Shown: one piece after another, positions 50,548 to 59,623 of the stretch
Layout: each line of letters opens with the position of its first letter
How positions within the stretch are numbered: the first letter of the stretch is position 1
Origin: an uncultured Alistipes sp.
GTDB lineage: Bacteria; Bacteroidota; Bacteroidia; Bacteroidales; Rikenellaceae
NCBI GenBank assembly: GCA_900768015.1
Contig: CAAGBI010000070.1
Location: forward strand, 5,895 to 69,894
Direction of reading: 5' to 3'
Length of the DNA stretch: 64,000 bases
The notes under the pieces: generated by a model
The model's input: only the letters and a program-made list of their open reading frames with translations
Database searches by the model: none
Told to the model about the DNA's origin: nothing
Made by a program: the position numbers and the translations under genes

Positions 50548-52394
50548 TCAGTAAGATGATACGCTATGACATTGTGCTCTATGCTGGTGAGCAGGAACGC
50601 TTTGTCGAGACACTTCGCGAGCTTGGTTTGGTGGATATCACCACCACAGGCTGGGAGCCCTCGGAGGATGACCGCGCGGTGCTCGTTGAGATTGAGGCAC
50701 GCACAAAGGCTATTGAGTTCCTCTCATCGTTTGCAAAGTCTAAGGCGTTTAACGCTAATGCGTTGCCCTATGCAACTGGTGAGGAGGCATACGAGTGCTA
50801 CGCCGCTGCACGCGAGGATCGCCAGCAGTTGCAGCAGGAGGAGGCACGCCTTCGTAAGTTGGCCGACGATGTAGCTCCATGGGGTAACTTCTCGGCATCG
50901 GATATCGAGCGCCTTGCAAGTCGTGGTGTCACTGTCCGTCTCTTTACGGCTCAGGCTGCGGCTTATGACCGCTTCGTTGCTGAGGCTGTGGAGGGCGTTA
51001 CCGTAGCGGAGATTGCCCGCACACAGTCGGGTGTATGCTTCGCTGTTGTGACGACTGACGATGTGCAGTATATCGTAGATGGTCAGGAGGTACGCCTTCC
51101 TGATATGAATAGCGCACAGCTCCGCGCCAAGGCCGATGAGTTGGTTGCCCGCGACGAGGCCCTCAATGAGGTATTCTCACGCGCAGCACTCTCAACCGCG
51201 CTTATCGCTTCGGAGAGTGGTCAGCTCAAGGAGCGTTTGCAGGGCTTGAAGGTGGGTGCTACGGCGCAGCGCGAGGCTGATGGCTCGCTTATCCTCTTGG
51301 AGGGTTGGGCCGAGGCTGATACGGCTGATAGGGTAGATGCCCTCTTAAAGGAGTACCCCTATCTCGTCTTTGAGCGTCGCGACGCTACGATGGATGACGA
51401 TGCCCCCGTAAAGCTTAAGAACAACAAGTTTGCACGCTTGTTTGAGCTTATCGGTGCGATGTACGCACTCCCAAAGTACGGCACAATGGACCTTACGGGC
51501 ATCTTCGGCATATTCTACATGCTCTTCTTCGCTATCTGCTTGTGCGATGCGGGCTATGGATTAGTGCTCCTCATGGTGGGCTTGTACCTATGGTTTAAGG
51601 GCGGTAAGGGTATGCGTCAGGCTGCGGGCTTGTCGATAGTGTGTGCTTCGGCAACCGTGGCATTTGGCTTCTACGCTAACTCCTTCTTTGGCTTGACCAT
51701 TTCGGACTACTTGCCTATCCACAAGGATATGCTCTTGGACTTCCAGAACGAGTTCTTCGGTATTGCCTTGGCACTCGGTGTATTCCAGATTTTGGTGGGC
51801 TTGGCTATCAATATTTGGATGAAGGCGAAGCTCTTTGGCATCACCTCTACATTCGGCACCCTGGGATGGTTTATCATCCTGCTTACGGGCGTCGCTGCTG
51901 CAGGTTTGCCAATGATGGGCATAGAGATTCCTGGTCTCACAATGTCATCACCCGTGTTCTACGGCTTGATGGGTGTGGGTGCGTTGTTTATGTTGGTGCT
52001 TAACAATGTTAAGCGTAACCCCATCATTAACATCGGCGCTGGTTTGTGGGATGCCTATAACAACATCACAGGTTTGTTGAGCGATGTGTTGAGCTACATC
52101 CGTCTCTTCGCCATCGGCTTGTCTGGTGGTGTGTTGGCGCAGGTGTTCAACTCATTGGCAAAGGGTCTCTCTGGCTTTGGCGATATCGCTGCAGATGCAC
52201 CTTGGACTGCGTATATCGGTCCTGTAATCGGTGCGGCTGTAATCCTGATTATCGGCCATGCCATCAACCTCTTTATGTCGGCTATCTCGTCATTCGTTCA
52301 CCCTATGCGTTTGACATTTGTCGAGTTTTACAAGAATGCAGGTTTCGAGATGAGCCAGCGCTCGTTCGACCCCATTCGCAAAATTAAGGAATAA
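50544..52394 (+). CDS. V/A-type ATPase subunit I (a-subunit)
   Basis: A 616-residue protein. About 320 N-terminal residues are cytoplasmic with coiled coils (peripheral stalk contact); the rest holds seven or eight transmembrane helices beginning near IGAMYALPKYGTMDLTGIFG. The segment DVLSYIRLFAIGLSGGVLAQ contains the essential Arg facing the rotor carboxylate. It forms the ion half-channels. Confidence 0.93.
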   Translation: MISKMIRYDIVLYAGEQERFVETLRELGLVDITTTGWEPSEDDRAVLVEIEARTKAIEFLSSFAKSKAFNANALPYATGEEAYECYAAAREDRQQLQQEEARLRKLADDVAPWGNFSASDIERLASRGVTVRLFTAQAAAYDRFVAEAVEGVTVAEIARTQSGVCFAVVTTDDVQYIVDGQEVRLPDMNSAQLRAKADELVARDEALNEVFSRAALSTALIASESGQLKERLQGLKVGATAQREADGSLILLEGWAEADTADRVDALLKEYPYLVFERRDATMDDDAPVKLKNNKFARLFELIGAMYALPKYGTMDLTGIFGIFYMLFFAICLCDAGYGLVLLMVGLYLWFKGGKGMRQAAGLSIVCASATVAFGFYANSFFGLTISDYLPIHKDMLLDFQNEFFGIALALGVFQILVGLAINIWMKAKLFGITSTFGTLGWFIILLTGVAAAGLPMMGIEIPGLTMSSPVFYGLMGVGALFMLVLNNVKRNPIINIGAGLWDAYNNITGLLSDVLSYIRLFAIGLSGGVLAQVFNSLAKGLSGFGDIAADAPWTAYIGPVIGAAVILIIGHAINLFMSAISSFVHPMRLTFVEFYKNAGFEMSQRSFDPIRKIKE

Positions 52395-52435
52395 GAATAA
52401 CAAATAATAATTAACAAATTAAAACTTAAACAATT

Positions 52436-52993
52436 ATGAGTACAGCATTGATTTTTGCTTATTTGGGCGTTGCCCTTATGGTAGGTGTATCAGGTTTGGC
52501 ATCTGCAGTTGCAACTGCGCGTTGCGGTATGGCCTCTGTAGGCGCTATGAAGAAGAATGCAGGCGCATTCGGTAGCTACATGATCCTCTCGGCGCTTCCT
52601 GGTTCACAGGGTCTCTACGGTTTCGTAGGCTTCTTTATGGTTAACGACTACATCCAGGCTGATATGTCTATGATGACTGCTGTTGGTATCTTCGGCGCTG
52701 GTCTCTTGATGGCTATCGTTACTTTGTCTTCAGCTTTGTTCCAGGCTAAGGTTTGTGCTAACGGTATCGTTTCAATCGGTAACGGTAACGATGTTATGGG
52801 TAAGACCCTTATCCTCGCTGCGTTCCCCGAGTTGTACGCTATCTTGGGTGTTGCTGCTACCTTCCTTATCTCAGGTGCTATCGCTCCTGTGGAGGTTGCT
52901 GCTGAGGAGGCTCCCGAGGCAGTTGTTGAGACTGTAGTCGAGGCTCCCGCTGCTGAGGAGGCAGTAGAGGTTGTAGATGTTGTTGCTGAGTAA
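52436..52993 (+). CDS. V/A-type ATPase rotor subunit K with acidic tail
   Basis: A 185-residue, four-helix double-hairpin proteolipid. L54, S57 and Q58 in ALPGSQGLYGFVGF, Q103 in LFQAKVCANG and E132 in AAFPELYAILG keep the spacing of the Na+ ligands of Enterococcus hirae NtpK (L61, T64, Q65, Q110, E139; from memory), so sodium coupling is likely. The last 33 residues form an Ala/Glu/Val tail beyond the last helix, which is unusual for a rotor ring. It ends the operon. Confidence 0.92.
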   Translation: MSTALIFAYLGVALMVGVSGLASAVATARCGMASVGAMKKNAGAFGSYMILSALPGSQGLYGFVGFFMVNDYIQADMSMMTAVGIFGAGLLMAIVTLSSALFQAKVCANGIVSIGNGNDVMGKTLILAAFPELYAILGVAATFLISGAIAPVEVAAEEAPEAVVETVVEAPAAEEAVEVVDVVAE

Positions 52994-53010
52994 TTTAGCC
53001 CTACAACCCC

Positions 53011-53056
53011 AAAAAGTAATAGCGGACATTTCGGTGTCCGCTATTACTTTTTTTAT
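53011..53056. terminator. Terminator of the V/A-ATPase operon
   Basis: An 18-base stem AAAAAGTAATAGCGGACA/TGTCCGCTATTACTTTTT with a TTTCGG-type loop and a T run; it can act on both strands. Confidence 0.92.
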
Positions 53057-53094
53057 GCCATCAACCTGCGATTGAGGTAGGGTGGTCTATATTG

Positions 53095-54111
53095 CTAAAA
53101 CAGAGATTGTTCCTCGGTGGAGTTGTATGTGTAGCCGAGGTGCTTATATGCCTGCTCCGTAGCCTCTCGACCACGAGGGGTGCGCTTAAGAAAACCCTCC
53201 TTAATGAGGAATGGCTCGTAGACCTCCTCCACGGTGCCAGCCTCCTCACTCACGGCAGTAGCCACAGTGTTTAGACCCACGGGACCACCGTTGAACTTCT
53301 CGATAATCGTAGCCAAAATTTTGTTGTCCATCTGGTCAAGACCTCGCGAGTCGATGTTGAGTGCCGCAAGTGCTGTGCGAGTAATGTCCACATCGATATG
53401 TCCCTCGCCTACAACCATCGCAAAGTCGCGCACACGGCGCAGTAGGGCATTGGCAATACGAGGCGTACCACGCGAACGAAGGGCTATCTCCAACGCTGCG
53501 TCGTCGTCAATCGAAATTTCGAGGATAGATGCCGAGCGCTTCACGATGCCCGACAACACGGGAGCATCGTAGTACTCTAAGTGGCAGGTGATGCCAAAGC
53601 GAGCACGAAGGGGCGAAGTGAGCAAGCCGCTTCGCGTCGTAGCGCCCACAAGGGTGAATGGCGCCAACTCAATCTGAATGCTTCGTGCCGCAGGACCCTT
53701 ATCCAATACGATGTCAATTTTGTAGTCCTCCATCGCAGAGTAGAGATACTCCTCGACAATGGGACTTAGGCGGTGTATCTCGTCGATGAAGAGCACATCG
53801 CCAGGGTTTAGATTGGTGAGTAAGCCCGCCAAGTCGCCCGGCTTATCCAATACGGGGCCAGATGTTACCTTGAGCTGTGCGCCCATCTCGTTGGCGATGA
53901 TGTTAGCAAGGGTAGTCTTACCCAATCCCGGAGGGCCATGTAACAAGACATGGTCGAGCGAGTCGCCACGCATGAGTGCGGCCTTAATGAATATCTTGAG
54001 GTTAGCGACGATTTTGTCCTGACCAGCAAAGTTTTGCAGTTGCTGCGGGCGTATGCGGCTCTCGAACTCTTTGTCGCTCTCAATGTTACGCATATTTCTA
54101 TCTATAGCCAT
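53095..54111 (-). CDS. ruvB: Holliday junction branch migration ATPase RuvB
   Basis: A 338-residue AAA+ motor: ESRIRPQQLQNFAGQDKIVA, Walker A HGPPGLGKTTLANIIANEMG, Walker B DVLFIDEIHRLSP, sensor LVGATTRSGLLTSPLRARFG and a winged helix (GLDQMDNKILATIIEKFNGG). It drives branch migration with RuvA. I choose the ATG at 54111 since the promoter (54135-54166) lies within the longer frame. No ruvA or ruvC adjoins it. Confidence 0.96.
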   Translation of the reverse strand: MAIDRNMRNIESDKEFESRIRPQQLQNFAGQDKIVANLKIFIKAALMRGDSLDHVLLHGPPGLGKTTLANIIANEMGAQLKVTSGPVLDKPGDLAGLLTNLNPGDVLFIDEIHRLSPIVEEYLYSAMEDYKIDIVLDKGPAARSIQIELAPFTLVGATTRSGLLTSPLRARFGITCHLEYYDAPVLSGIVKRSASILEISIDDDAALEIALRSRGTPRIANALLRRVRDFAMVVGEGHIDVDITRTALAALNIDSRGLDQMDNKILATIIEKFNGGPVGLNTVATAVSEEAGTVEEVYEPFLIKEGFLKRTPRGREATEQAYKHLGYTYNSTEEQSLF

Positions 54112-54134
54112 AAATAAATCTGTGTTTTCAAACG

Positions 54135-54166
54135 CAAATATAACGAATTTTGTCGAATAAAACAAT
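54135..54166 (-). promoter_or_regulatory. Promoter of ruvB
   Basis: Minus strand ATTG (54163-54166), 20 bp, TATATTTG (54135-54142). Confidence 0.75.
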
Positions 54167-54242
54167 ATCATAACATATTTCATTAACCAATATTGTGGAA
54201 GAGAAATATTGTCCTTTATTTTATTTTTTTGAAAAGAAGTGC

Positions 54243-54250
54243 TATATTTG
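54243..54250 (+). promoter_or_regulatory. -7 box of the exported nuclease/receptor locus
   Basis: TATATTTG, matching TAnnTTTG, about 91 bp before the first ATG. No convincing -33 element is present at 19-20 bp, so an activator may be needed. Confidence 0.6.
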
Positions 54251-54262
54251 CAACCAAAGTAC

Positions 54263-54281
54263 CATATCTCTTTGAGATATG
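54263..54281 (+). promoter_or_regulatory. Leader hairpin of the nuclease/receptor locus
   Basis: CATATCTC-TTT-GAGATATG makes a perfect 8-bp stem with a 3-base loop about 13 nt after the -7 box, at or near the 5' end of the mRNA. It could stabilise the message or be an operator in DNA. Confidence 0.5.
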
Positions 54282-54341
54282 ATAAGAGGCGTATGATTTA
54301 TAACTTTTAATATTTTTTTAACTAATTAACACAAAAGCATT

Positions 54342-57245
54342 ATGGCAAACAAACTTTTCAAGTCATTCTTCGCTTTGGCAATGGTCGTGGGTTCAGCCCT
54401 CGGTTTCGTTGCTTGCGAGGATAAGGGCAATGATGTTGTGGCAAATCCCACGGTGGAGGTCTCTACAAAGTCATTGAACTTTGCGATGGAGGAGGGTAGC
54501 CAGGATGTTGACATCACAGCCAACTCCGATTGGAAGGTAGAGGTGGATGTTGACTGGGTTACAGTTACTCCAGCAAATGGTACTGGTGATGCGAAGATCA
54601 CCGTTGCAGTTGCGATGAACGACACAGGTGCTGCGCGTGAGACAACCGTTAAGGTTATCGCTTTGCACAAGACCTATGGCAACTGGGAGACAAAGAAGAT
54701 TGCTATCAAGCAGTCAGCGTCAAACGATACTCCCGTAACTGAGGAGTTGCTCTATAGCGACAACTTCGATGGCGAGGAGGCAACTAAGGAGTATGGCTCT
54801 GGTACATCATGGCCCTACATCGACCAGTTCCCCCAGTTCGCAAATCCCGAAGGTCCCGCAGCTGAGAATGTAACCTACTCTGGTAGTGGTGTATCTGTTC
54901 GCGCTAACTCAACTTCTAACAGCTCTTACTCAGACTACGCTGGTTCAGGCTCGAACAACATCTTCTTCGGTGGTGGCGCATACTTCCAGGTTAACGACAT
55001 CGCTTTGGATGCTGCGCAGTTGAACTACAAGATGACCTTCGGCTCGGAGAAGTACACTCAGGATGGCGATAGCACATTCAAACCCGAGGAGTTCATCGTA
55101 TCTATCTCTAAGAACGGCACTGAGTGGGCACCCCTCGAGTACACATACGCTGGCACAGAGCCTGGTCGTTGGAATGTCGCTACCGTAGATTTCACTTTGG
55201 CTGCTGGTACTGATAAGCTCTACATCAAGTTCGAGGCAAAGGTTGCTTCAGTGTACCGTCTCGACGATGTTAAGTTCTATGTTGGCAACGGCGGTCAGAA
55301 TGTTGACCTCGACAACATCGAGGTTATTGTTCCCGAGCCTCCTACAACCGATGCTCTATACTATGAGAACTTCGATGGTCAGGCTGCACAGAAGGATGGC
55401 AACTACTGGCCATATGTAACAGACTTCCCCGAGATGAAGAATGCTGTAGGTTCAGCTGCTGCAAATGTATCATACGACGGTCTCAACACTACAGTTCGTA
55501 ACAACTCTAACTCTGATGGCTCATACTCTGACTATGCTGGTTCAGGTGTTAACAACATCTTCTTCGGCAAGGTTGAGAACCACTTTACTATCATGGGTCT
55601 TGAGTTGGAGTCTTCACAGAAGAACCTCACTTTGACTTTCGGTACTGAGAAGTACTCACAGACATTGGGTAGCTTGTTTAAGAATGAGGAGTTTATCGTA
55701 TCGCTCTCTGCTGACGGCGAGAAGTGGTCAAATGTTGAGTACACATTCGCTGGTACTGCCGAGGGTCGCTGGAATGTGGCTACAGCAAACTTCACTTTGA
55801 AGGATGTTCCCGCGAAGCTCTACATCAAGTTCTCTGCTACTGCTGAGAGCGCATACCGTCTCGATGATGTAACATTGGACCTCGGTAATGGTGGTCAGCA
55901 GATCGACCTTGCAACTGGCTCCGAGAATCCTACTCCCGAGCCCGAGCCCGAACCAAATCCTGATGATACATATACCATCGCAGAGGCTATCGCTGCTGCT
56001 GATAACACTGCTGTGGTTGTTAAGAACGCTACCGTTATTGGTGTATATGGTCGTGGTGCATTGGTAGAGGATAATACAGGTAAGCTTCTCGCTTATTCTG
56101 GTTCAGCTGTAAATCTTGCAGTTGGTGATGTTGTTGAAGTAAATGGTACCATGTCTACATATGGAGGTCTCCGTCAGATTGGTGGCTCAGTTTCATTCAC
56201 AAAGACAGGTACAACTACTTACACATATCCTACTGCAAAGAAGATGGATGGCGCAGCTTTCGACGCTTATCTCTCTAATCCCGTAATTGAGTATGTTGAG
56301 TATACTGGTACATTGTCAATCAGCGGTTATTACTATAATGTGACAATAGATGGCGCTGCTACAGCTGTTGGTTCATTGGCTTATGTTATCGATGGCACTG
56401 TAGATGCATCGTTGGATGGTCAGAAGATTGATGTTTGTGGTTGGACTATCGGTTTTAGTGGTGGTAAGTATGTAAATACGATGATTCGCTCAGTTGTTGC
56501 TGCTGGTTCTACAGAGCCTACTCCCGAGCCAGAGCCTACACCAGACGGTGTAGTGAAGGCTACTGTAGAGGAGTTCTTGCTTGCAGCGGAGGGCGATACA
56601 GTGTACGAGCTTACCGGAGTTATCAAGAATGTGGCAAACACCAACTATGGTAATTTCGACCTCCAGGATGAGACTGGTACTGTATATGTTTACGGTATCT
56701 ACGACGAGGATGGCAATAAGGTCTTTACATCGCTTGGCCTTAAGGAGGGCGATACACTAACATTGCGTGGTGTTCGTTCATCATACAACGATGAGCCTCA
56801 GGTAGGTAGCGGTGTTTATGTTTCACATGTATCTGCACCTGAGCAGGAGCAGCCTGCAAATGAGGCTACTTTGTCTTTTGCAGACCTTGCTAACCGCGTA
56901 TCATGGGATTCAAACAAGCAGGTATGGAGTGCTAACGGCATCACTTTGACAAACAACAAGGGTGCTTCAACAAGCAATGTTGCAGACTACTCTGCACCTG
57001 CTCGTTTCTACAAGAGCTCTGAGATTATCGTTGAGTGCGAGAAGGCGATGACAAAGATTGAGTTTGCATGCAACAGCGCGTCATACGCTACTGCATTGCA
57101 GTCATCTTTGGGTTCAACTCCTTCGACAATTGATGGTAGCAGCGTGATTGTTGAGTTCGACACTGCTACAACATCATTCACTATCGCATCATTGACAGGT
57201 GGTCAGGTGCGTATGAATAGTCTTACAGTTACATTTGCTGAGTAA
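54342..57245 (+). CDS. Surface lipoprotein: BACON-like domain, two ~187-aa repeats, OB-like segments
   Basis: A 967-residue lipoprotein (lipobox GFVAC, Cys25, followed by acidic EDKGND, a likely surface-export signal). Order: BACON-like domain (about 36-125), two copies of a ~187-residue module (137-323 and 338-523, each with SYSDYAGSG, NNIFFG, EEFIVS, GRWNVAT and YRLDDV), a Pro/Glu linker, OB-like segments (544-720 and 738-832; GNFDLQDETGTVYVYGIYDE), and a C-terminal beta domain (841-967). The modules probably bind a polymer and the OB folds may bind nucleic acid; neither is shown. It leads the locus with two nucleases, a TonB receptor and a DUF5689 lipoprotein. A 97-bp gap with a hairpin separates it from the next gene. 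Confidence 0.8.
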   Translation: MANKLFKSFFALAMVVGSALGFVACEDKGNDVVANPTVEVSTKSLNFAMEEGSQDVDITANSDWKVEVDVDWVTVTPANGTGDAKITVAVAMNDTGAARETTVKVIALHKTYGNWETKKIAIKQSASNDTPVTEELLYSDNFDGEEATKEYGSGTSWPYIDQFPQFANPEGPAAENVTYSGSGVSVRANSTSNSSYSDYAGSGSNNIFFGGGAYFQVNDIALDAAQLNYKMTFGSEKYTQDGDSTFKPEEFIVSISKNGTEWAPLEYTYAGTEPGRWNVATVDFTLAAGTDKLYIKFEAKVASVYRLDDVKFYVGNGGQNVDLDNIEVIVPEPPTTDALYYENFDGQAAQKDGNYWPYVTDFPEMKNAVGSAAANVSYDGLNTTVRNNSNSDGSYSDYAGSGVNNIFFGKVENHFTIMGLELESSQKNLTLTFGTEKYSQTLGSLFKNEEFIVSLSADGEKWSNVEYTFAGTAEGRWNVATANFTLKDVPAKLYIKFSATAESAYRLDDVTLDLGNGGQQIDLATGSENPTPEPEPEPNPDDTYTIAEAIAAADNTAVVVKNATVIGVYGRGALVEDNTGKLLAYSGSAVNLAVGDVVEVNGTMSTYGGLRQIGGSVSFTKTGTTTYTYPTAKKMDGAAFDAYLSNPVIEYVEYTGTLSISGYYYNVTIDGAATAVGSLAYVIDGTVDASLDGQKIDVCGWTIGFSGGKYVNTMIRSVVAAGSTEPTPEPEPTPDGVVKATVEEFLLAAEGDTVYELTGVIKNVANTNYGNFDLQDETGTVYVYGIYDEDGNKVFTSLGLKEGDTLTLRGVRSSYNDEPQVGSGVYVSHVSAPEQEQPANEATLSFADLANRVSWDSNKQVWSANGITLTNNKGASTSNVADYSAPARFYKSSEIIVECEKAMTKIEFACNSASYATALQSSLGSTPSTIDGSSVIVEFDTATTSFTIASLTGGQVRMNSLTVTFAE

Positions 57246-57258
57246 CACTTTTAACTCT

Positions 57259-57300
57259 TTCGCTATAGCTCGGGTGGGGTAGTCCCACCCGAGTGGCGAA
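57259..57300 (+). terminator. Intra-locus hairpin
   Basis: Ten-base stem CTCGGGTGGG/CCCACCCGAG (57269-57293), extended by TTCGC/GCGAA on the outside. Only GGGTTTTC follows, so it may attenuate rather than stop transcription between the first gene and the nuclease genes, or stabilise the upstream mRNA. Confidence 0.6.
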
Positions 57301-57342
57301 GGGTTTTCAATTAGACTTTAGAGGAATATTGCAAGGAAAAAG

Positions 57343-58539
57343 ATGATGAGACGATTTTTATCAATTCTATTAAGCATTGTAGCAACGATATTGATTTCGG
57401 GTTGTGAGAACATCCGTGTGGTGGTCATCACAAGTGATGCCTATCTTAAAGCTACCGAGGTAAAGGGCGAGAGCAAGAACTGCGCTGTGGTGCTTCGTGC
57501 ACAACAGGGTACTTCATACTCAATAATCATAACTTCGGAGGAGGACTGGGCGAAATTCTCGGGCGGAAATACAACTATTGAGGGCACTATGCAGAACACT
57601 GATAAGGTCATCTACATCTACTTCGATAAGAATGCGTCGGGTGAGTCACGCGTGGCAGATGTCGCGGTGAGCTTCTCGGATGGAAGGCGTTTCGACTTGT
57701 CGTTCACGCAGCATAGCTACGACAACACTATAGCAGTTGCTCGCGCGTGGGCAGAGCTCCCCGTGTGCAAAGAGGAGAACAACTACATCTACAACACACA
57801 CTTCGGCGCTATGGGCCTCAGAAACGATGCCCGCAACTATACCTACTGCTTCGACCCATCGGTGCGTGCTTCGTTGTGGGTGGCATATCCACTTCACAAG
57901 TGCTACACCTCGGGCGAGGGTAATCGCAACAACAGCTCATTCGGCTACGACCCCAAGGTTGATGATGAGGTTCAGGCAGCCCTCGGCCGTGGCTCGTATA
58001 ATGGATGGTATGACCGTGGCCACCAGCTTCCTGCCGCAGACCGTAAGTGCTCGCAGCAGATGATGGACCAGACATTCTACGCTACGAATATGACACCCCA
58101 GCAGTCGAACTTCAACCAGAATAAGTGGGGTGTATTGGAGGGTAGAGTGCGCAACATGGTATGTAGCGATACGCTCTATGTGGTTACGGGCGCATACTTT
58201 GGTGGCGAGCACCACTCATCTATCGCCAACAAGACAACCGACAAATTGGGTAATACTTGCCCAACACCCACACACTACTACAAGGCGTTGCTTCGCACAA
58301 AGAAGGGTAACACAGGTAAGAGCATTGATGAGTTTGACGATGCAAGTCAGTTGCGTGCTATCGCCTTCTGGTTTGAGCACGAGAATAGTGGCGATGATAC
58401 CACTATAACCTCATCGGATTGCATCAGCGTGGCGGAGCTCGAGGAGATTACAGGCTTCACATTTTTCCCTATGCTCGACGATGCTATCGAGGCAGAGGTA
58501 AAGAGCGCGAAGATACCATCGGAGTGGGGTGTGAACTAA
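57343..58539 (+). CDS. DNA/RNA non-specific endonuclease lipoprotein
   Basis: A 398-residue lipoprotein (lipobox LISGC, Cys21). An N-terminal ~100-residue beta domain resembling BACON (YSIIITSEEDWAKFSGGNTT) precedes a beta-beta-alpha-metal (NUC1/Serratia nuclease) domain with the catalytic DRGHQLPAADR (His227) and the metal/Asn region FYATNMTPQQSNFNQNKWGV (Asn260) followed by LE. It should cut DNA and RNA outside the cell or at the surface. It is followed after 34 bp by a second exported nuclease. Confidence 0.92.
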   Translation: MMRRFLSILLSIVATILISGCENIRVVVITSDAYLKATEVKGESKNCAVVLRAQQGTSYSIIITSEEDWAKFSGGNTTIEGTMQNTDKVIYIYFDKNASGESRVADVAVSFSDGRRFDLSFTQHSYDNTIAVARAWAELPVCKEENNYIYNTHFGAMGLRNDARNYTYCFDPSVRASLWVAYPLHKCYTSGEGNRNNSSFGYDPKVDDEVQAALGRGSYNGWYDRGHQLPAADRKCSQQMMDQTFYATNMTPQQSNFNQNKWGVLEGRVRNMVCSDTLYVVTGAYFGGEHHSSIANKTTDKLGNTCPTPTHYYKALLRTKKGNTGKSIDEFDDASQLRAIAFWFEHENSGDDTTITSSDCISVAELEEITGFTFFPMLDDAIEAEVKSAKIPSEWGVN

Positions 58540-58573
58540 ACCGCGTAAATGAAAAACTAACAACTATACAAAC

Positions 58574-59605
58574 ATGAAAAAGACACTTTTAATGCTATTT
58601 GTAGCGCTGTTCGCCGTGACAGCGGGTATGGCGCAGGAGAAGCCATATACAGTAGTATTCTACAACCTCGAGAACCTCTTCGACATCTACGATGACCCAG
58701 AGACCCACGACGAGGAGTTCCTCCCCGATGGCGTGAAGCAGTGGAACGAGATTAAGTATCAGAAGAAACTCACTAACATGGAGCGCGTGCTCTTCGACAT
58801 CGCTGCTATCCAGAAGGATTACCCAATCGTGATTGGTGTATCGGAGATTGAGAACCGTTCGGTGCTCGAGGATCTCGTATCGCAGCCCAAGCTCAAGGGT
58901 GCTAACTACCGCATCTGCCACTTCGACTCGCCCGATGCTCGTGGTGTAGATTGCGCGTTCCTCTATCGTGCCGATGTCTTCAAACTCGAGGGCTCGGATA
59001 ACATCAAGCTCGAGGTGGAGGAGTTGCCAAACTTCCGCACACGCGACCTTGTGGTTATGTGGGGCACTATCGAGGGCGAGCCCTTCTACTTTCTTGTGTC
59101 ACACTGGCCATCGCGCCTCGGTGGTAAGGAGGCTTCGCAGTTCAAACGCGACGCTTGCGCAAAGCAGATTAAGGAGATAAAGGATGAGTTGATTGCCCAG
59201 AACCCCGCAACAAAGGTTATCGTCATGGGTGACTTCAACGACGACGCTACAGATGCCAGCATCACCAAGGTTATGGGTGCAAAGGGCAAGGAGAAGGAGC
59301 TCGTGGAGGGTGACTTCTTCAATCCCTTCAACCAGATGTTGCGCGCGGGCCTCGGTACACTCGCATATCAGGATGTGTGGAACTTGTTTGACCACATCTG
59401 CGTAACCGAGAACTTGGTAAATGCCGAGGAGGGTACGCTTCGTATCATCAAGGGTAAGAAGTTCTATGGTAACATCTTCACTCGCCCATATATGCTCCAG
59501 CAGGAGGGTCAGTACAAGGGTTATCCCTTGCGCACTTTCGTTACGAACAACTTCCAGAATGGCTTTAGTGACCACTTCCCCGTCTATATATACATAGGCA
59601 AATAA
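58574..59605 (+). CDS. Secreted endonuclease/exonuclease/phosphatase family enzyme
   Basis: A 343-residue protein with a signal peptide (LMLFVALFAVTAGMAQ, cleavage at AQ-EK). EEP-fold motifs: VVFYNLENLFD (Asn), GVSEIENRSVLEDL (metal Glu), VSHWPSR (His), VIVMGDFNDDATDAS (Asp/Asn) and terminal NGFSDHFPVY (Asp-His pair). Probably a periplasmic or surface nuclease or phosphodiesterase working on products of the neighbouring endonuclease; sphingomyelinase-like activity cannot be excluded. Confidence 0.88.
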   Translation: MKKTLLMLFVALFAVTAGMAQEKPYTVVFYNLENLFDIYDDPETHDEEFLPDGVKQWNEIKYQKKLTNMERVLFDIAAIQKDYPIVIGVSEIENRSVLEDLVSQPKLKGANYRICHFDSPDARGVDCAFLYRADVFKLEGSDNIKLEVEELPNFRTRDLVVMWGTIEGEPFYFLVSHWPSRLGGKEASQFKRDACAKQIKEIKDELIAQNPATKVIVMGDFNDDATDASITKVMGAKGKEKELVEGDFFNPFNQMLRAGLGTLAYQDVWNLFDHICVTENLVNAEEGTLRIIKGKKFYGNIFTRPYMLQQEGQYKGYPLRTFVTNNFQNGFSDHFPVYIYIGK

Positions 59606-59623
59606 ATATCAAACATATAATCT

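Noticed and set aside
54112..54183. Twenty-four-residue N-terminal extension of RuvB
   Set aside because: It is AT-rich, Phe-rich and contains the ruvB promoter; RuvB proteins begin close to the ATG at 54111.
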